A program made the position numbers and the translations under genes. The notes beneath the pieces were generated by a model, which saw only the letters and a list, made by a program, of their open reading frames with translations, was not told where the DNA came from and ran no database searches. A stretch of 64,000 bases of DNA from Flavobacterium sp. SH_e (lineage in GTDB: Bacteria > Bacteroidota > Bacteroidia > Flavobacteriales > Flavobacteriaceae), in the NCBI RefSeq assembly GCF_025717045.1, contig NZ_JAOVZN010000005.1, forward strand, positions 496,001-560,000. The letters run 5' to 3'. Shown piece by piece: positions 26,723 through 35,293 of the stretch; within the stretch, counting starts at the first letter, position 1, and each line of letters starts with the position of its first letter.

Positions 26723-26760
26723 TGTTATGATTTGTAATTTTTCAACCAAAACAAACCATT

Positions 26761-29211
26761 TTAGAATTTGTAAGTAACACCAACTCTAAAGTTTCTAGGT
26801 GCTTCAGTCTGCCAGTAATAAGCATTCAAATAGCTGTAGAATGAACCACTATATAAATATTTGTCTAAAATATTGAATACGTTTGCTGTAACTTTAAATT
26901 TACCTGTTTCATAAGATAAACCTCCATCAAGTTTGAAATAAGACGGTAATCTTTCTAAACCTGCGCTCCAAGTATCTGTCTGGCGTCCGTCAAGGAAAGT
27001 TCCTCCAATAGAAGCACCAAATCCTTTTAATGTACCGTGCTGAAGCGTGTAGTTTAACCATGCATTTGCTGTATGTTTAGCATAACCTGGCACAATATCA
27101 CCTTTTTTAATTCCAGTTGCAGCAGAAACTGCAGGATCAACTTCGTTTACAATAGACTCTGTAAAAGCATAATTTGCAATAAGATTAAGTCCTTCAAAGA
27201 TTCTTCCTCTCAAATCAAACTCAAAACCTTGTGCTCTTTTTTCTCCTAATACAACACTAAATTGCTGTCCAGGTGTATTTGCAGGATCTGATGTTAATTC
27301 GTTTTTCTTTAAAATGCTATAAGCAGACAAAGTTGTGCTCCAAGAACCATCAAACCAGTCTCTCTTAATACCAATTTCTGTATTATTTCCAGTAAGTGGT
27401 TTTACTTTATCTCCATTTTTAATTACACCAGATTGCGGTGTAAATGCCTGATCGTATAATCCGTAAACAGAAGTATTTTCGTCAATAGAAACACTTAAAC
27501 CGGCACGAGGCGTAATGTGACTGTCAGAAATTGGAGCTCCACCCCAGCTTGCTTGACTTATCCATGTATACCTTCCAGCAAGTGTTAATCTCACTTTATT
27601 TTCAAGGAAACCAATTTCATCCTGTACATATCCGGCAGCATATTCTGAACTCATTAAACCACCAATTGCTTTTGCTCTTACAGAAAGCGGTGTTGTGTGA
27701 TCAAATTCAGGCAAACCATTTGATGGCGTACCATAATTTGGATTATTTACATTAAACGGATTATCAACCGTGTCTAAATCATGCGATTGTCCCCAATCTG
27801 CCATATAATCTTTGCTTCCTAAATCTACTCCAGCCAAAATTTTATGAGAAACATTTCCTGTATTGAATTTTCCGTTTACAAATACTTGTCCTAAATACAT
27901 ATTACTTTCTGCATCCCAAATACCAACATTTCTAATGATTTCGCCACTTGCAAGATCACCCTCAGAAACACCATCAAAATCTCTATCAACTGGTCCTGGA
28001 CCTACAACTCCTGGCCAAGAGCTATATCCTTGTTGAATATACTTAAAATAAGATGTTTGAGCTGAAAGCTTCCAGTTTTCATCAAATTTATGTTCAAATT
28101 GAAGATATCCGCTATGATCTTGAATATTCGTATCAGGAAGACCTGGCTGTGTCATCGTAAATCCAACTGGAAGTGTAGCGTATCCACCAGATGCTGGTCC
28201 GAAAACGTAGTAAGAACCAACTTCTGTCATATTAGCATACTGAAAGTTATATTCAGCTGTAATTTTTGTTTTATCATCAATTTGGTACGAAAGTACTGGA
28301 GCAATTACATAACGGTCATTGTGCTCAAACGGACGGTGAGAACCTTTGTTCTGTGCGGCTCCATTAAATCGGTACAATAATTTTCCTTTTTTATCTAATT
28401 TCCCATCGAGATCAACACTTACTCTATAAAAATCGTAGCTTCCGCCAAGTACACTAACCTCTCCTTTTGTATTTCCTGTTGGTTTTTTAGTAACCACATT
28501 ATATAATCCGCTTGGATCTCCGCTTGAAAGCATAAATCCAGCTGGTCCTTTTACAAACTCAATATGATCTACAAAACTCATATCTTCTGTTAAAGGTCCC
28601 CAGAAAGAAGAAACCACGTTAAATCCGTTTCTAAAAGCCTGAATTTGAGAACCTCTCATTGTAATATTTGTATATAAATCTCCCCAATGCTCTAAACGAA
28701 CCGCTCCACTCACATTACGAATTACTCCGTCGCTCATACTAATAATCTGCTGATCTTTTAATGTTTGAGCACTTACGATTTGTATGTTTTGAGGAATTTC
28801 TAAAACTGGTGTTTGAAGACGCAATGATAAAGAAGGCTTATCTTGTTTGTATTTGTTCTTTGTAATAACAACTTCTTCAAGATCTTCCTGACTTTCTGAA
28901 AGAGTAAAATTCTTAGTCAAATTTTGTTTTGCGTTTATTACAATTTGATCTTCAACAGCCTGAATACCTACACCTTTTAAGATAATTGTATAAGTCCCTG
29001 GCTTTATATTTTTAATCTCATAATGTCCTGAAACACTTGTAACATCTGAATATTTAGTTCCTTTTAAGACTACAGCAATATTTTCTGCAGGTTTATTTCC
29101 ACTCAAAAAAACTTTTCCATTTATATTTCCAAGTTGTTGTTGCGCGATCATATTTAATGAGCTCAAAAGAAGCACAAAAAAACAAACCTTTACATTAAAA
29201 ATTATTTTCAT
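26761..29211 (-). CDS. TonB-dependent siderophore receptor
   Basis: About 816 residues starting at the ATG at 29211 (MKIIFNVKVCFF), which gives a good signal peptide ending NMIAQQ. The longer in-frame start at 29250 would overlap a promoter candidate. A CarboxypepD_reg-like domain (INGKVFLSGNKPAENIAVVL) precedes the plug. The siderophore-receptor plug words are TPVLEIPQNIQIVSAQTLKD, SGAVRLEHWGDLYTNITMRG and FVKGPAGFMLSSGDPSGL. The barrel ends in NFRVGVTYKF. It would import a ferric siderophore using TonB energy. No siderophore biosynthesis or inner-membrane ABC genes are nearby, so it may take up a foreign siderophore. Confidence 0.93.
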   Translation of the reverse strand: MKIIFNVKVCFFVLLLSSLNMIAQQQLGNINGKVFLSGNKPAENIAVVLKGTKYSDVTSVSGHYEIKNIKPGTYTIILKGVGIQAVEDQIVINAKQNLTKNFTLSESQEDLEEVVITKNKYKQDKPSLSLRLQTPVLEIPQNIQIVSAQTLKDQQIISMSDGVIRNVSGAVRLEHWGDLYTNITMRGSQIQAFRNGFNVVSSFWGPLTEDMSFVDHIEFVKGPAGFMLSSGDPSGLYNVVTKKPTGNTKGEVSVLGGSYDFYRVSVDLDGKLDKKGKLLYRFNGAAQNKGSHRPFEHNDRYVIAPVLSYQIDDKTKITAEYNFQYANMTEVGSYYVFGPASGGYATLPVGFTMTQPGLPDTNIQDHSGYLQFEHKFDENWKLSAQTSYFKYIQQGYSSWPGVVGPGPVDRDFDGVSEGDLASGEIIRNVGIWDAESNMYLGQVFVNGKFNTGNVSHKILAGVDLGSKDYMADWGQSHDLDTVDNPFNVNNPNYGTPSNGLPEFDHTTPLSVRAKAIGGLMSSEYAAGYVQDEIGFLENKVRLTLAGRYTWISQASWGGAPISDSHITPRAGLSVSIDENTSVYGLYDQAFTPQSGVIKNGDKVKPLTGNNTEIGIKRDWFDGSWSTTLSAYSILKKNELTSDPANTPGQQFSVVLGEKRAQGFEFDLRGRIFEGLNLIANYAFTESIVNEVDPAVSAATGIKKGDIVPGYAKHTANAWLNYTLQHGTLKGFGASIGGTFLDGRQTDTWSAGLERLPSYFKLDGGLSYETGKFKVTANVFNILDKYLYSGSFYSYLNAYYWQTEAPRNFRVGVTYKF

Positions 29212-29235
29212 TGGTTTTGATTTTAAATTGAGCGA

Positions 29236-29267
29236 CAAAAGTATATGCAAATCTTAACTTTTCCAAA
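29236..29267 (-). promoter_or_regulatory. Bacteroidetes-type promoter for the siderophore receptor
   Basis: On the minus strand, TTTG (29267-29264) and TACTTTTG (29243-29236) are 20 bases apart, an exact -33/-7 match. The implied start site near 29229 gives a short leader to the ATG at 29211 and argues against the longer start. No Fur-box-like palindrome was recognised. Confidence 0.6.
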
Positions 29268-29453
29268 TTATTTTTACTCATTCTAAATAAATGTAACTTT
29301 TTATATCGAATTTGAACAAAAACTTATTTCGACAATCTTATTTTTAAGTTATTTCTTCACAATATTAATCTACATTAAGTCTCAAACCGAATTCTATTTT
29401 TATCTTTATACTTCCAAATTTCAAAAAGAACCTAATAAAATAAAATCCTGATT

Positions 29454-30731
29454 ATGAAATCAAACACAATAAGAAAAGTAGCCATTGTGGGTTATAACAG
29501 AATTCCCTTTGCAAGAGCAAACACTGCATATTCTAATGTTGGAAATAAAGAGATGATGATCGCGGCACTTGATGGTCTTATTGATAAATACAATTTAAAA
29601 GGAAAATTATTGGGTGAAGTTGCCGGAGGTGCAGTAATCAAACATACTTATGACAATAATCTGATTCGTGAATGTGTTATGAAAACAAGCCTCGATCCTG
29701 CAACTCCTGCTTGCGACTTACAGAAAGCTTGTGATACAGGAATTGAAAGCGCTGTTTATATTGCAAACAAAATTGCACTTGGACAAATCGATTCTGGAAT
29801 AGCTGGCGGTGTAGATTCTATCAGCGATATGCCAATTGCAGTGAGCGAAAAACTTCGAAAAATATTATTAGAAGCTAGACAAGCAAAATCATTAGGCGGA
29901 AAAATTAAAACTTTTCTAAAACTTCGCCCAAAAGATCTTAGTCCGTTAGTGCCTAGAAATGAGGAATCTCAGACAGGACTTTCTATGGGCGGGCATACCG
30001 AAATCACCGCAAAATATTATAAAATCTCAAGAGAAGAGCAAGATCAATTTGCTTTGAAAAGCCATTTAAACATGGCAAAAGCTTATGATGAAGGCTTTTT
30101 TGATGATATGATTACGCCTTTCAACGGATTAGAAAAAGACAATAACCTAAGAAGAGACAGTACAATTGAAAAATTAGCCAAATTAAAACCAGCTTTTGAT
30201 AAAGTAAATGGCACTCTGACTGCAGGAAACTCAACTCCTTTAACAGATGGAGCATCTTGCATTCTTTTGGCTAGCGAAGAATGGGCAAAAGAACAAGGGC
30301 TTCCAATTTTAGCTTACATTACTTTTGCTGAAATTGCGGCAATTGAATATGTTAAAAATCAGCAGAATCTATTATTAGCGCCTTTATTTGCTGCTTCAAG
30401 AATGCTGGAAAAAGCCGAATTAAATCTTCAGGATTTTGATTATTATGAAATTCATGAAGCTTTTGCTGCTCAAACTTTATCCACTTTAAAAATTTGGGAA
30501 AGCCCTGAACTAAGTGCTGAAATTGGTTTAAAAAAACCTCTTGGAGCAATTGATCGAAGCAAATTAAACGTAAAAGGAAGCAGTTTAGCGGCCGCTCACC
30601 CATTTGCCGCAACTGGCGGAAGGATTATTGGTGTAATGGCAAAATTATTGAACGAAAAAGGCTCAGGAAAAGGATTAGTTTCTATTTGTGCCGCAGGCGG
30701 ACAAGGTGTTACAATGATAATTGAGAAATAA
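29454..30731 (+). CDS. Acetyl-CoA acyltransferase / thiolase (FadI-like)
   Basis: A 425-residue thiolase. The nucleophile Cys is about residue 93 in DLQKACDTGIESA. The second catalytic region is YYEIHEAFAAQTLS, followed by GSSLAAAHPFAATGGRI and CAAGGQGV with the proton-shuttle Cys. The HEAFA wording and length fit the FadI/trifunctional-beta branch. It cleaves 3-ketoacyl-CoA (or condenses two acyl-CoAs) in the cytoplasm. The hydratase/dehydrogenase partner gene is not adjacent; the neighbours are a divergent siderophore receptor and a convergent azoreductase, so it is monocistronic. Confidence 0.92.
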   Translation: MKSNTIRKVAIVGYNRIPFARANTAYSNVGNKEMMIAALDGLIDKYNLKGKLLGEVAGGAVIKHTYDNNLIRECVMKTSLDPATPACDLQKACDTGIESAVYIANKIALGQIDSGIAGGVDSISDMPIAVSEKLRKILLEARQAKSLGGKIKTFLKLRPKDLSPLVPRNEESQTGLSMGGHTEITAKYYKISREEQDQFALKSHLNMAKAYDEGFFDDMITPFNGLEKDNNLRRDSTIEKLAKLKPAFDKVNGTLTAGNSTPLTDGASCILLASEEWAKEQGLPILAYITFAEIAAIEYVKNQQNLLLAPLFAASRMLEKAELNLQDFDYYEIHEAFAAQTLSTLKIWESPELSAEIGLKKPLGAIDRSKLNVKGSSLAAAHPFAATGGRIIGVMAKLLNEKGSGKGLVSICAAGGQGVTMIIEK

Positions 30732-30770
30732 CTTTTCCATTTTTTCAAGAACATTTCAGTTTAATTTTAT

Positions 30771-30821
30771 AAATCTGCTAAATCTGCGAGCAAAAATATC
30801 TCACGCAGATTTAGTAGATTT
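30771..30821. terminator. Bidirectional hairpin between thiolase and azoreductase genes
   Basis: 18-bp arms (AAATCTGCTAAATCTGCG at 30771-30788 and 30804-30821, one wobble) with a 15-base loop, followed by T-rich sequence. A half-copy (CGCAGATTTTGCAGATTTAA) lies near 35020-35040, so it belongs to a dispersed family used as a terminator here. Confidence 0.75.
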
Positions 30822-30829
30822 TTTTATTT

Positions 30830-31441
30830 TTAAAAAGCAAATTCCTCAACCGAAGACAACGCTTTTGGCAACGCATTTTCGGCAAAATCAGGAATTGCAG
30901 TGCCTTCTACTCGAAATGTTGTTACATCGGTCATTCCTAAAAAGGCGAAAACCGTTCGTAAATACGATTCAGAGAAATCATAACTTTTGTATGGACCTTC
31001 AGAAAATATTGCGCCTGATGCAATAGATAAATACACTTTTTTATTATTTACCAATCCTTTTGGCGATCCGTCAGCATAACTGAAAGTCTTCCCTGCTCTA
31101 GCAACCTGATCGATCCAGCCTTTTAAAACAGCTGGAATTCCGAAATTATATAAAGGAACTCCAATCACAATAACATCAGATTCCAATAAATTTTCGATTG
31201 CATCATCTGAATATTTTAAAGCTGATTTTTGTTCTTCTGAATGTGTTTCAGCAGGCGTATAAACAGCACTAATATGTGAACCTGTTAAATATGGCAAAGG
31301 TGTTTTAGAAAGATCAAGTGTTTGTACTGTACTGCTTGGATTTACTGCTTTCAGCTTTTCGATAACAGCATTAGATAATTGGTTACTAAATGAATTTTCT
31401 CCATTAGTACTTGTTAGTATTTGTAGAATTTTTTGGCTCAT
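30830..31441 (-). CDS. azoR: FMN-dependent NADH-azoreductase
   Basis: A 203-residue flavodoxin-fold enzyme of the AzoR family. Landmarks are SQKILQILTSTNGENSFS at the FMN phosphate loop, VIVIGVPLYNFGIPAVLKGW (the classic PxYNFxxPxxLKxW motif) and GSPKGLVNNKKVYLSIASGA. It reduces azo compounds and quinones with NADH in the cytoplasm and typically protects against quinone or electrophile stress. It is transcribed divergently from an HxlR-type regulator with a large palindrome between them, the standard arrangement for this pair. Confidence 0.92.
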   Translation of the reverse strand: MSQKILQILTSTNGENSFSNQLSNAVIEKLKAVNPSSTVQTLDLSKTPLPYLTGSHISAVYTPAETHSEEQKSALKYSDDAIENLLESDVIVIGVPLYNFGIPAVLKGWIDQVARAGKTFSYADGSPKGLVNNKKVYLSIASGAIFSEGPYKSYDFSESYLRTVFAFLGMTDVTTFRVEGTAIPDFAENALPKALSSVEEFAF

Positions 31442-31467
31442 AATTGTATATCATTTGTTTTACAATA

Positions 31468-31475
31468 CAAACTTA
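31468..31475 (-). promoter_or_regulatory. Candidate -7 element of azoR
   Basis: The minus strand reads TAAGTTTG (TAnnTTTG), implying a leader of about 20 bases. No clear -33 TTG; the palindrome 31501-31538 lies just upstream, where a regulator could help or block polymerase. Confidence 0.45.
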
Positions 31476-31500
31476 TTTACATTTACTATCTCTTTTATAG

Positions 31501-31538
31501 TACTATCCTTGAGGATAGCGCTATCCTCGAAGATAGTA
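31501..31538. promoter_or_regulatory. Probable HxlR operator: 38-bp near-perfect palindrome
   Basis: The two 19-base halves are inverted copies with two mismatches. The central 18 bases GAGGATAGCGCTATCCTC are a perfect palindrome, and the outer TACTATC/GATAGTA words repeat the same half-site. It lies 11 bases before the HxlR start and about 30 bases upstream of the azoR -7 word, the right place for autoregulation and control of azoR by a dimeric winged-helix repressor. Confidence 0.7.
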
Positions 31539-31549
31539 AAGCAAAAAAC

Positions 31550-31939
31550 ATGGAAACAAAAGCAGATATCATTAACGAAATAGTAGAAAAAGACTGTAAA
31601 CCAAAAGAATGCATGGCCGCATTACTTCCTGTAAGGGATGCATTAGAAATCTTGAGCGGCAGATGGAAACTACCAATTTTAATTGCACTTTCTGATCGTC
31701 CAAAACGATTTAAAGAAATTTCAAAAGACATTAACGGAATCACAGATAAAATGCTTTCTAAAGAATTAAAAGACTTAGAAATCAATAAACTTGTTACAAG
31801 AACGGTTTACGATACTTTTCCGCCAACTGTAGAATATTCAAGAACAGAACACAGCAAATCGCTTACAAATGTAATTATGGCGTTAAAAGACTGGGGAACT
31901 TTGCACCGAAAAGAGATTATCGGAAATAGAAATGAATAA
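31550..31939 (+). CDS. HxlR family winged-helix transcriptional regulator
   Basis: A 129-residue regulator starting at the ATG at 31550 (METKADIIN). A longer in-frame ORF begins at 31433 but would translate the operator palindrome and overlap azoR, so the shorter start is chosen. HxlR features are the Cys in KECMAALLPVRDALEILSG, GRWKLPILIALSDRPKRF, DKMLSKELKDLEINKLVTR and the wing with FPPTVEYSRTEHSKSL. Two cysteines near residues 15-19 (CKPKEC) could sense oxidants or quinones, as in YodB/QorR-like members. It likely represses azoR and itself through 31501-31538. Confidence 0.93.
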   Translation: METKADIINEIVEKDCKPKECMAALLPVRDALEILSGRWKLPILIALSDRPKRFKEISKDINGITDKMLSKELKDLEINKLVTRTVYDTFPPTVEYSRTEHSKSLTNVIMALKDWGTLHRKEIIGNRNE

Positions 31940-32085
31940 TCACATTTCAATCTAAATCATAAAAAACAATATAAAATACTTACTTTCTTAAACTGTAAAT
32001 CAATAATTTATAGTAAATTAGGACTTCCTTACAATTTAGTTTCTTTTTAAAATTTTGTTGCACTTTATTTTAAACCACTAAAATT

Positions 32086-33993
32086 ATGGAGTCAAAAATA
32101 CCCGAAGGTCCTCTTGCTGATAAATGGAATCTTTACAAGTCTAAAGCCAAATTGGTTAATCCAGCAAACCGAAAAAAACTAAATATTATAGTAGTCGGAA
32201 CCGGTCTTGCAGGCGCTTCTTGCGCAGCTTCTCTTGCTGAACAAGGCTATAATATAAAATCTTTTTGCTTTCAGGATTCTCCAAGACGTGCGCATTCTGT
32301 TGCCGCTCAAGGCGGAGTAAACGCTGCTAAAAACTACAAAAATGATGGCGACAGTACTTTCAGAATGTTTTATGATACCATTAAAGGAGGCGATTTTAGA
32401 TCTCGCGAAGCCAATGTTTATCGTCTAGCCGAATGTTCGGCACATCTTATTGATCATGCAGTTGCTCAAGGCGTTCCTTTTGCTAGAGAATATGCGGGTT
32501 ACCTTAATAATAGATCTTTTGGAGGTGTTCAAGTTTCTCGAACTTTCTACGCTAGAGGGCAAACTGGCCAACAGCTTTTATTAGGTGCTTATCAAGCTCT
32601 TGAACGTCAGTCGGCTTTAGGAAAAGTCGATTTATACACACGCCACGAAATGCTTGAACTTGTTGTTATTGACGGCAAAGCCAAAGGAATAATTGCAAGA
32701 AATCTTGAAACTGGAATTTTAGAGCGTCACGCAGCTGATGCCGTTGTACTAGCTTCTGGCGGTTACGGAAAAGTATATTATTTGTCTACTTTGGCAATGG
32801 GATGCAATAGTTCGGCAATTTGGCGCGCACATAAAAAAGGCGCTTTTATGGCTGGTGTAAGTTGGATTCAGTTTCACCCTACTTCTCTTCCACAACATGG
32901 TGAAAACCAATCTAAACTGACTTTAATGTCTGAATCCCTTCGAAATGACGGTCGAATCTGGGTTCCTAAAAAAGCAGAAGACAATCGCAATGCAAATGCT
33001 ATTCCTGAAGAAGAACGCGATTATTATTTAGAACGCCGATATCCATCTTTTGGAAACTTGGCGCCAAGAGATATTTCGTCAAGAGCGGCAAAAGAAAGAA
33101 TCGATGCCGGTCATGGTGTTGGGCCAATGAAAAATGCTATTTATCTCGATTTCTCGGATGCTATAAAAGCTCAAGGAAAAGATAAAATCGAAGCTAAATA
33201 CAGTAATCTTTTTGCTATGTATGAAAAGATTACAGGCATAAACGCTTATAAAGAACCCATGTTAATTTCGCCTTCAGCGCATTTTACAATGGGCGGACTT
33301 TGGGTCGATTATGAACTTATGACTACAATTCCTGGTTTATTTGCTTTAGGCGAAGCTAATTTTGCCGATCATGGAGCAAACCGTCTTGGAGCAAATTCGT
33401 TACTTCAGGCTTGTGTAGATGGCTATTTTATTGCGCCTTATACTATTCCGAATTATTTGGCTGGTGAATTAAATTTACCTAAACCAGATATTTCGCATCC
33501 GGCATTTGAAGAAGCAGAAAAAGCTGTCAGAAGGCAATTGGATCGTTTTTTACATACCAATGGAACACTTTCAGCAGATTATTTTCATAAGAAAATCGGA
33601 CGTCTTCTTTATGAAAAATGCGGTCTTTCGCGAAGCAGAGAAAAACTGGAAGAAGCAATTATCGAAATTCGGGAACTTAAAGCTTCTTTCGAAAAAGATC
33701 TCAGAATTACTGGCGATAATACTTTAAATAGCGAATTAGAAAAAGCAGGCAGAATTGCAGATTATATTGAATTAGCCGAATTAATGTGCCATGATGCTTT
33801 ACAGCGTGAAGAATCCTGTGGTGCTCATTTTAGAGAAGAATATCAAACCGCTGATGGTGAAGCTGTTCGCAATGACGATGAATTCTGTTATGTCTCTGCG
33901 TGGGAATGGAAAGGATCAAATAACAAACCTGAACTGCACAAAGAACCTTTAGTTTTTGAAGCAGTTGAACTTGCTGTTAGAAGCTATAAATAA
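32086..33993 (+). CDS. Succinate dehydrogenase/fumarate reductase flavoprotein subunit (paralog)
   Basis: A 635-residue flavoprotein. The FAD loop is [19 protein letters not shown], the covalent-FAD His is in [17 protein letters not shown], and the substrate region shows [28 protein letters not shown] and [20 protein letters not shown]. It resembles the Bacteroidota type-B SdhA, but several positions differ from the housekeeping sequence as I remember it, and it is shorter. It would oxidise succinate or reduce fumarate. The FeS subunit follows after 266 bases, but no cytochrome b (SdhC) gene is present on either side, unlike the usual sdhCAB operon. Confidence 0.88.
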   Translation: MESKIPEGPLADKWNLYKSKAKLVNPANRKKLNIIVVGTGLAGASCAASLAEQGYNIKSFCFQDSPRRAHSVAAQGGVNAAKNYKNDGDSTFRMFYDTIKGGDFRSREANVYRLAECSAHLIDHAVAQGVPFAREYAGYLNNRSFGGVQVSRTFYARGQTGQQLLLGAYQALERQSALGKVDLYTRHEMLELVVIDGKAKGIIARNLETGILERHAADAVVLASGGYGKVYYLSTLAMGCNSSAIWRAHKKGAFMAGVSWIQFHPTSLPQHGENQSKLTLMSESLRNDGRIWVPKKAEDNRNANAIPEEERDYYLERRYPSFGNLAPRDISSRAAKERIDAGHGVGPMKNAIYLDFSDAIKAQGKDKIEAKYSNLFAMYEKITGINAYKEPMLISPSAHFTMGGLWVDYELMTTIPGLFALGEANFADHGANRLGANSLLQACVDGYFIAPYTIPNYLAGELNLPKPDISHPAFEEAEKAVRRQLDRFLHTNGTLSADYFHKKIGRLLYEKCGLSRSREKLEEAIIEIRELKASFEKDLRITGDNTLNSELEKAGRIADYIELAELMCHDALQREESCGAHFREEYQTADGEAVRNDDEFCYVSAWEWKGSNNKPELHKEPLVFEAVELAVRSYK

Positions 33994-34259
33994 TTGTTAA
34001 TGGTTAATGGTTAATTATTAATTGTGAGTTGTAAAATGAAACTGAACTAATTTTCGACTTACTATTTATAGTAAAACTGTTAAACAGAGACTCAATAGTA
34101 AGCAAACAGTTAATCATTCGCATTAAATATTTCGCAATCAGCATTCACAATCAGCATTCACAATCAACCATCAACAATCAACAATTAACCATCAACAATC
34201 AACAATCAACAATCAACCATTAACAATTAACAATCAACCATTAACAATTAACAATTACC
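33994..34259. repeat. AT-rich direct and inverted short-repeat block between sdhA- and sdhB-like genes
   Basis: 266 bases. The left end has TTGTTAATGGTTAATGGTTA. The right half (about 34141-34258) is a degenerate array of AACAATC, AACAATTA and ACCAT words in the complementary sense, so the two ends can pair. Related words occur at 8547-8580. Units are 6-10 bases and irregular, unlike CRISPR. It separates two genes that are normally a few bases apart. Confidence 0.75.
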
Positions 34260-35006
34260 ATGAAACTTTATCTTAAAATATGGAGGCAATTTAATTCTTC
34301 TACAAAAGGAGAAATGACAGATTATGAAATTGATGAAGTATCAGAACATATGTCGTTTCTGGAAATGTTAGATCTTTTGAATGAATCGCTTATTCAGAAA
34401 GGAGAACGTGTTATCGAATTTGATCATGACTGTCGTGAAGGAATTTGCGGTCAATGCGGTGTAATGATTAACGGACGAGCGCATGGCCCTTTAAAAAACA
34501 CTACAACTTGCCAGCTTCATATGAGAAGTTTTAAAGATGGCGACACTATATATATAGAACCATTTCGCGCAAAGGCTTTTCCTGTTTTAAGAGATTTGAA
34601 AATTGATAGAAAAGCATTTGATTCGATAATAGCCTCAGGAGGTTTTATTGGGGCTTCAACAGGTCAAGCGCCTGAGGCAAATAGTATCCCCATTTCGTAC
34701 GAAACCGCCGAAGCTGCTTTTGATGCGGCTGCCTGCATAGGATGTGGAGCTTGTGTTGCTTCCTGCAAAAATGCCAGCGCTGCTTTGTTTGTTGGTGCCA
34801 AAATAACGCATTTGGCTTTGCTTCCACAAGGAAAAATTGAAGCTTCTAAAAGAGCCATTTCGATGGTAAAACAAATGGATGAAGAAGGTTTTGGAAATTG
34901 CTCCGACACTAGAGCTTGCGAAATAGAATGTCCACAAAGTATTTCTGTACTTTCGATTGCCAAAATGAATTATGAATATAGCAAAGCAGTTTTGCTTAGA
35001 AAATAA
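34260..35006 (+). CDS. Succinate dehydrogenase/fumarate reductase iron-sulfur subunit (paralog)
   Basis: A 248-residue subunit with the expected cluster ligands in order: [2Fe-2S] in [20 protein letters not shown] with a later TTTCQLHM, [4Fe-4S] in [15 protein letters not shown], and the third cluster from [16 protein letters not shown] (with the earlier CKN Cys). It passes electrons from the flavoprotein to a membrane quinone site. That anchor subunit is missing from this locus. It either borrows the housekeeping SdhC or works with another partner. The start ATG at 34260 directly follows the repeat block. Confidence 0.9.
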   Translation: MKLYLKIWRQFNSSTKGEMTDYEIDEVSEHMSFLEMLDLLNESLIQKGERVIEFDHDCREGICGQCGVMINGRAHGPLKNTTTCQLHMRSFKDGDTIYIEPFRAKAFPVLRDLKIDRKAFDSIIASGGFIGASTGQAPEANSIPISYETAEAAFDAAACIGCGACVASCKNASAALFVGAKITHLALLPQGKIEASKRAISMVKQMDEEGFGNCSDTRACEIECPQSISVLSIAKMNYEYSKAVLLRK

Positions 35007-35090
35007 AATTTTGTTTCTCGCAGATTTTGCAGATTTAATTTAATCTGAATATTCTAATTTTCTTCAAATATTTTAATCTTTTTTTTTCGC

Positions 35091-35177
35091 CACGAATTCA
35101 CGAATTATTTTTATAATCTGTGCTTAATAAGGTGCGCTGAATTACACCAATTTTTCGTAAAAATCCGTGAATTCGTG
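35091..35177. repeat. CACGAATTCACG inverted repeat
   Basis: 16-base arms (35091-35106 and 35162-35177; CACGAATTCACG shared exactly, one mismatch after it) lie in the 287-base gap between the converging sdhB-like and dapB-like genes. The gap also has a CGCAGATTTTGCAGATTTAA half-repeat near 35020. The wording is that of a family frequent in flavobacterial intergenic DNA. Confidence 0.75.
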
Positions 35178-35293
35178 ACGGAAAAATTTTAAAAATATAT
35201 TAATTTGTTTGCAAATCTTCAAATTAAAATCCTTCTACTTAGCTTGGAAAAGGAACTAAAAACTTAGCATCTTAGTATCTTAGAACCTTAGAA

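Larger units (their letters stand above)
26450..26760. other. Convergent gap with several hairpins
   Basis: The 311 bases between converging genes hold, in order: the palindrome at 26463-26478; a CATCCAGC/GCTGGATG hairpin near 26519-26538; a strong terminator (26558-26598); a CCTTTGCGTC half-copy of the CGCAAAG repeat near 26670-26690; and the terminator of the TonB receptor (26693-26722). No gene was seen. Confidence 0.75.

Noticed and set aside
31433..31549. Longer N-terminus for the HxlR regulator
   Set aside because: It would translate the operator palindrome, overlap azoR, and add 39 residues not seen in HxlR proteins; the ATG at 31550 gives normal length.
34141..34258. Repetitive AACAATC-type tract as a possible CRISPR array
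   Set aside because: Units are 6-10 bases, contiguous and degenerate, with no constant spacers and no cas genes anywhere in the window.
34656..34963. Three overlapping minus-strand open frames opposite the SdhB-like gene
   Set aside because: They mirror the codon pattern of a gene with complete cluster motifs and show no family features themselves.
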